32,064 nucleotides of DNA, from positions 1 through 32,064 of IMG/VR virus record IMGVR_UViG_3300010375_000042. The stretch is one strand, 5' to 3'. The position numbers and the translations under genes are program-made. Below, one piece after another: positions 29,090-32,064 of this stretch (position 1 is its first letter; the number at the start of each line of letters is the position of its first letter). The notes under the pieces are model-generated. The model saw only the letters and a list, made by a program, of their open reading frames with translations. It searched no databases and was not told the origin of the DNA. The DNA is from a virus.

Positions 29090-29472
29090 GCGCACTAAGG
29101 TGGAGTGTCGATGAATACAGAGCATGGCAGAAAACCGGCACGATGCCTAAAGCCAAGGCGAATAAATACCATGCTCAAAAGACCGTAGTTGACGATATAA
29201 CGTTTGATTCAAAGAAAGAGGCGGCTAGGTATCAAGAACTCAAGCTGATGCTCACAGCGGGAAAAATTAGCGATTTGAAGGTGCACTATCCGTTCAGTTT
29301 GGACGTGCGCAACGTGAGATGTGGAAGTTATGAGGCGGACTTTGTTTATTTCAATCAGGAAGGGAAAATCGTGGTTGAGGATGTGAAGTCGAAGGCAACG
29401 CGCACAAGTCTGTACCAATTCAAGAAGAAAGTGTTTCGCGCGATTTATAACTTGGATATTGTGGAAATATGA
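29086..29472 (+). CDS. DUF1064 nuclease-like protein
   Basis: The 128-residue protein matches DUF1064: NKYHAQKT (residues 26-33), FDSKKEAARYQELKLM at 40-55, YEADFVYF at 82-89 and VVEDVKSKAT at 96-105. E45, D85, D99 and K101 form a PD-(D/E)XK active site. Such proteins are frequent in siphophages in the position of Holliday-junction resolvases and may resolve recombination intermediates before packaging. It is coupled to both neighbours by ATGA. Confidence 0.85.
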   Translation: MSALRWSVDEYRAWQKTGTMPKAKANKYHAQKTVVDDITFDSKKEAARYQELKLMLTAGKISDLKVHYPFSLDVRNVRCGSYEADFVYFNQEGKIVVEDVKSKATRTSLYQFKKKVFRAIYNLDIVEI

Positions 29473-29627
29473 TACCGTTGCGCCCACTCTGCCTCTTGTC
29501 CTGGTCGGCCTGGTCTACCATGGACGACGCGCTGGCAAGAATACGGATATTGATCCCGGCAAGCGCGACGCAGCAAATAGTCAGGCAAAACGAGGACGGC
29601 AGCATCTGGCGGGGAGAGCATGGCTGA
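29469..29627 (+). CDS. Small protein after DUF1064
   Basis: The ATG overlaps the DUF1064 stop (ATGA). The 52-residue product has a hydrophobic beginning (IPLRPLCLLSWSAWSTM), a helix (DDALARIRILI) and a polar end (NEDGSIWRGEHG). A different frame through the same bases (29459-29668) lacks this coupling, so this frame is preferred. Function unknown. Confidence 0.45.
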   Translation: MIPLRPLCLLSWSAWSTMDDALARIRILIPASATQQIVRQNEDGSIWRGEHG

Positions 29628-29630
29628 ACA

Positions 29631-30296
29631 ATGAACATTATCTCACTAGGGGCTGGAGTCCAAAGTAGTACACTTGCACTTATGGCAAAGCACGGCGAGA
29701 TTACGCCGATGCCAGACGCGGCTATCTTTGCTGATACGCAGGCCGAGCCGAAGGCGGTTTATGAGTGGCTTGATTGGCTAGAAAAGCAGTTGCCGTTCAA
29801 GGTTGTTCGCGTAAGTAAAGGCGAATTAGGAGCGGCCAATAATCGCGTTTTTGTAAGTAAAAAGACCGGCAAGCCATACCGCAAAATATACATTCCGACT
29901 TACGGCGAGCAAGGGCCGCTGCCACGCAAATGCACGACTGATTTCAAGTTAGTGCCGATTTACCGATATGCGCGTCAATATCGGCCAGTAACGATGTGGA
30001 TCGGTATCAGTTTGGATGAAGCATCGCGGATGAAAGAGCCGTTTCGTAAATGGGTTAAGAATCGTTACCCATTGATTGAATTGAACATGCGCCGAAGCGA
30101 TTGCCTGCGCTGGATGTCTAAGAAGGGCCGTCCCAAAGGCACGCACATAACTATCCTGCCGCGCCCGGTACGCAAGTGCGGCAAGCTATTAGAGCGCACA
30201 ATCCGCTGCGAATTCTGCGGCGCAACTTTCAGATCGCTTACTTTCAAGGCGGATCACATCTTTAGATTTCATACATTCAACGTCGATTTGTGTTGA
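29631..30296 (+). CDS. PAPS reductase-like PP-loop protein with unusual zinc-finger tail
   Basis: The 221-residue product starts with NIISLGAGVQSSTLALMA, a PP-loop ATP pyrophosphatase signature, and has AIFADTQAEPKAVYEWLDWL and PRKCTTDFKLVPI, as in phage proteins related to PAPS reductase. Such proteins normally end in a CxFCPxH region after the CLRWM segment. Here the end is replaced: from about residue 165 the text turns basic and forms a C2H2-like finger, CEFCGATF...DHIFRFH. It may activate a small molecule or modify nucleic acid; the phage family's role is uncertain. A fusion or recombination joint is likely near 30130. Confidence 0.75.
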   Translation: MNIISLGAGVQSSTLALMAKHGEITPMPDAAIFADTQAEPKAVYEWLDWLEKQLPFKVVRVSKGELGAANNRVFVSKKTGKPYRKIYIPTYGEQGPLPRKCTTDFKLVPIYRYARQYRPVTMWIGISLDEASRMKEPFRKWVKNRYPLIELNMRRSDCLRWMSKKGRPKGTHITILPRPVRKCGKLLERTIRCEFCGATFRSLTFKADHIFRFHTFNVDLC

Positions 30297-30336
30297 CAAC
30301 CTCGAATAAAAAGCATGCCATAGGCACAGCACTCCC

Positions 30337-30531
30337 ATGCAAGGACCGGATTGTGTGCATGAAATAGGGCTCGGCGTAGAAAGAGGCTGGCATCAAGGAT
30401 TTGACTGCGACGCGTTTATGATCAGGGCTGAGGTGTATAAGTGGCTATGCCAAGTAGGATTACTTCGCGCAACGCAGGTAGTGGGCGAGATAGTGGACTT
30501 GGAAGAAGGCCGTTGTGATAGGAGTTGCTGA
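30337..30531 (+). CDS. Small early protein, unknown
   Basis: The 64-residue frame starts at an ATG with no good ribosome site. It reads GPDCVHEIGLGVERGWHQGFDCDAFMIRAEVYKWLCQVGLL, a composition that looks coding, with several cysteines. The bases from 30297 to 30336 hold nothing I can support. It is followed closely by the next gene, whose AGGAG ribosome site lies inside this frame. Confidence 0.4.
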   Translation: MQGPDCVHEIGLGVERGWHQGFDCDAFMIRAEVYKWLCQVGLLRATQVVGEIVDLEEGRCDRSC

Positions 30532-30534
30532 TTT

Positions 30535-30735
30535 ATGAGACAGACTCTAGGCAAGAAGAAGATCGCATTTTATAAGAAAAAGACAGGACTTCCCGTTGTC
30601 GGTGGCATGGTGCGTGGCGATACCGACCATCGTGTCGATCTTCTGTTAGAAGACGGTCTTGTGGCATGGCTTTACAAGAATGGCGAGATAGAGATCGACT
30701 CAAGACTACGTTGGACAAGTAAAAATAAAGAATGA
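30535..30735 (+). CDS. Small basic protein, unknown
   Basis: AGGAG precedes the ATG. The 66-residue product is basic (RQTLGKKKIAFYKKKTG) followed by strands (HRVDLLLEDGLVAWLYKNGEIEIDSRL). It has no zinc or membrane features. Its stop overlaps the next ATG. The small beta domain could be an SH3-like nucleic-acid-binding fold, which is only a guess. Confidence 0.55.
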   Translation: MRQTLGKKKIAFYKKKTGLPVVGGMVRGDTDHRVDLLLEDGLVAWLYKNGEIEIDSRLRWTSKNKE

Positions 30736-31370
30736 AAAAAATAGTTCTAGCCGCGGTTCTCTGGTTTTCGCTGGCGGGCGTAGCTCATGCGACATGGCAT
30801 CTTTATGTCGTCGCGGTTATCGGCGCCGGTACTGAGCAGGATGATAGGCGCGGCAAATATACCGATCTCGCAACATCGTTTTCATGTACCGATTATGGTT
30901 TTCAGCCAGTGATGATTTGCGCGATGGATGTTAGCGGTGCAAATGATACGTTTATCAACGCGCAATCGGACGCGACGAGATTACCGGATAATCTCGATTC
31001 GACTATATCGGCGGGCGCGTTGACAGTAGTTCAAAATGCGCTTGAGAATCGAAATATTCCCGCTGGTTGGGTTACGGCCGGCTTGACGTATCGTGAGTTG
31101 CTCAGGACTGTCGATGGCTTTTTTGCCTTTATGCAAAGGTATCTCGGTGTTACCGGCAAGAAATTACCGGTATTCGGCGGATCGGTAACGCTCAATACGC
31201 AGTTCAATGATCTCTCGCAGACGCTTAAAAACGAACTGGCATCGACGGCGCAGAGTCTTGGACTGGATACATCGCAGTTAAGCGGCACGAATACTCTTAG
31301 GCAGATACTAAAGAACATTGCCGATCAATGGGGCCAGCGTAGTTTCGTGTTGGGCGGGATTACGATCTAG
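30732..31370 (+). CDS. Exported version of a conserved phage protein
   Basis: The 212-residue product has a Sec signal (MKKIVLAAVLWFSLAGVAHA) directly followed by TWHLYVVAVIGAGT. I recall phage relatives that begin MATWHLYVxPVIG without a signal and share DYG.QPVM, LDSTIS, NIPAGWVT and YRELLR...FMQRY. The core therefore looks like a known siphophage family of unknown role, with a signal attached in front. The last 60 residues are helical (LSQTLKNELASTAQSLGLD). It sits between early genes and the packaging-type HNH gene. Coupled by ATGA. Confidence 0.7.
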   Translation: MKKIVLAAVLWFSLAGVAHATWHLYVVAVIGAGTEQDDRRGKYTDLATSFSCTDYGFQPVMICAMDVSGANDTFINAQSDATRLPDNLDSTISAGALTVVQNALENRNIPAGWVTAGLTYRELLRTVDGFFAFMQRYLGVTGKKLPVFGGSVTLNTQFNDLSQTLKNELASTAQSLGLDTSQLSGTNTLRQILKNIADQWGQRSFVLGGITI

Positions 31371-31372
31371 TT

Positions 31373-31678
31373 ATGCCTTATCGTGCATCAACATTACGCC
31401 CTCTCAATCAACCAGCCTACGAACCCAAGCCGCGGCTATCGGCGAAGGAACGCGGGTATGATGCGGATCATCGCTTTTGGCGTAAGGCTATATTGGCAAG
31501 AGATCAGATATGTAGGCGTTGCGGTAATGCGCGTGCATCTCATGCTGATCATATTGTATCAATAAGTAAGAGGCCGGATTTGCGGCTTGATTTGAGGAAT
31601 GGACAAGGATTGTGTCACGCTTGCCATAGTAAGAAGACGGCGAGTGATGATGGTGGGTATGGGAATAGAAGGCGATGA
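31373..31678 (+). CDS. HNH endonuclease, packaging type
   Basis: The 101-residue protein is a compact HNH nuclease: CRRCG (C47, C50), HADHI with D59-H60, N76 in LRNGQGLC, and C81-C84 with H85 in CHACH. This is the complete zinc-HNH active site. Small HNH nucleases of this type are often encoded beside the terminase genes and help cut DNA at packaging, so the terminase probably lies just past the window. The start has no ribosome site and may be coupled to the upstream gene. Confidence 0.85.
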   Translation: MPYRASTLRPLNQPAYEPKPRLSAKERGYDADHRFWRKAILARDQICRRCGNARASHADHIVSISKRPDLRLDLRNGQGLCHACHSKKTASDDGGYGNRRR

Positions 31679-32064
31679 GTAGTGCAATGCGTCGAGTATA
31701 CAAAGAAGGTAGGCGTGGGCCGTTCACTTGCCTGCACTGTCATAAGATGTTACTCCGTAAGATCACGAAGAGCGAAAGGTGAGGGGGAAACGTTTTGTAC
31801 TCGTGATTGTGCATTTGCATGGCGTAAAACGCATCCTGAATGGACAGTGCTACATCGGGGACGAGCTGTTAAGGGTAAGCTGCTTTCGTTATTCTATAAA
31901 TCGTGCATATTCTGCGGTGCTCTCACGTGAATGCAACGGACGAAAGAATGATAAACCACTAGGACAGCAATGGCTTCAGGGCTTCGCTTCGTTCCAAAAA
32001 CGTAAAGTAAATCAATTAGATAACCACGCCGGTCATTTTCTTGGGCGAATTTCTCCGCCTTTAC
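31675..32064 (+). pseudogene. Frame-disrupted zinc-finger gene at the window end
   Basis: An ATG at 31675 overlaps the HNH stop (ATGA) and encodes RRGPFTCLHCHKMLLRKITK, then stops at 31782. The matching second half of a zinc finger (GETFCTRDCAFAWRKTHPEW) lies in the +1 frame, ending at 31930, and a third open frame (+1 again) runs from 31926 to the edge (RECNGRKNDKP...). One extra base in the GAAAGG at about 31770-31774 would explain the first shift. Two shifts in 150 bases suggest gene decay or sequence error. The intact gene would be a Cys4 zinc-finger protein of unknown role. Confidence 0.55.

Noticed and set aside
29459-29668. 69-codon frame overlapping the DUF1064 end.
   Set aside because: The 52-codon frame at 29469 has the ATGA coupling typical of this genome.

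Overview
This window is most of the genome of a tailed bacteriophage, probably a siphovirus, or the matching prophage. It holds a partial tail-hub gene, fibre-like proteins, a lysis cassette with a lysozyme, a divergent repressor/operator region, phage recombination nucleases, DNA methyltransferases and a packaging-type HNH nuclease. Most genes overlap by ATGA, GTGA or TTGA. Capsid, terminase, tape-measure and integrase genes are not seen and probably lie outside. The host is inferred to be Gram-negative: there are many Sec signal peptides, one perfect twin-arginine motif, a lipoprotein signal, a periplasmic-type HNH protein and a DUF3309 protein. That family is common in Proteobacteria. The host species cannot be named.

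Layout. 1-7495: end of the tail hub, then adsorption/fibre-like genes, six of which begin with Sec-type signal sequences (two beta-sandwich or beta-helix proteins, a trimer-fibre-like protein, an Fn3 protein and others). 7503-11967: lysis and small-membrane-protein region, with a holin candidate, a complete papain-like peptidase, DUF3309, a GH24 endolysin, DUF1353 and a lipoprotein. 11964-14859: accessory genes, namely a secreted HNH protein, a methyltransferase-DUF115 fusion and a NUMOD3 plus PD-(D/E)XK homing-type nuclease. 14934-21490: a second late block, with a structural-type protein behind an RBS-sequestering hairpin, a beta-helix protein with a Tat signal, a LamG-like protein, a 1074-residue protein of about 39 short repeats and an Ig-like protein. 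21501-22910 (minus strand): two unknown genes and an XRE regulator. 22932-22979: two direct-repeat operators and a strong promoter firing rightward. 23023-30735: early genes, including DNA methyltransferases (one frame-disrupted, one truncated), an SSB-like protein, a RecB/Cas4-like nuclease, a 577-base structured noncoding segment, a replication-associated gene, DUF1064 and a PAPS-reductase-like protein. 30732-32064: an exported phage protein, an HNH nuclease and a frame-disrupted zinc-finger gene at the edge.

How it fits together. The repressor controls the rightward early promoter. Early genes modify, resect and recombine DNA, and late genes make the tail tip, fibres and lysis proteins. 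The most unusual feature is the number of late, fibre-like genes that carry their own export signals (Sec and Tat). This suggests that part of the adsorption module was captured from host secreted proteins, or that these products act in the periplasm or on the cell surface during infection or lysogeny. Function assignments are from reading motifs; no database search was possible.
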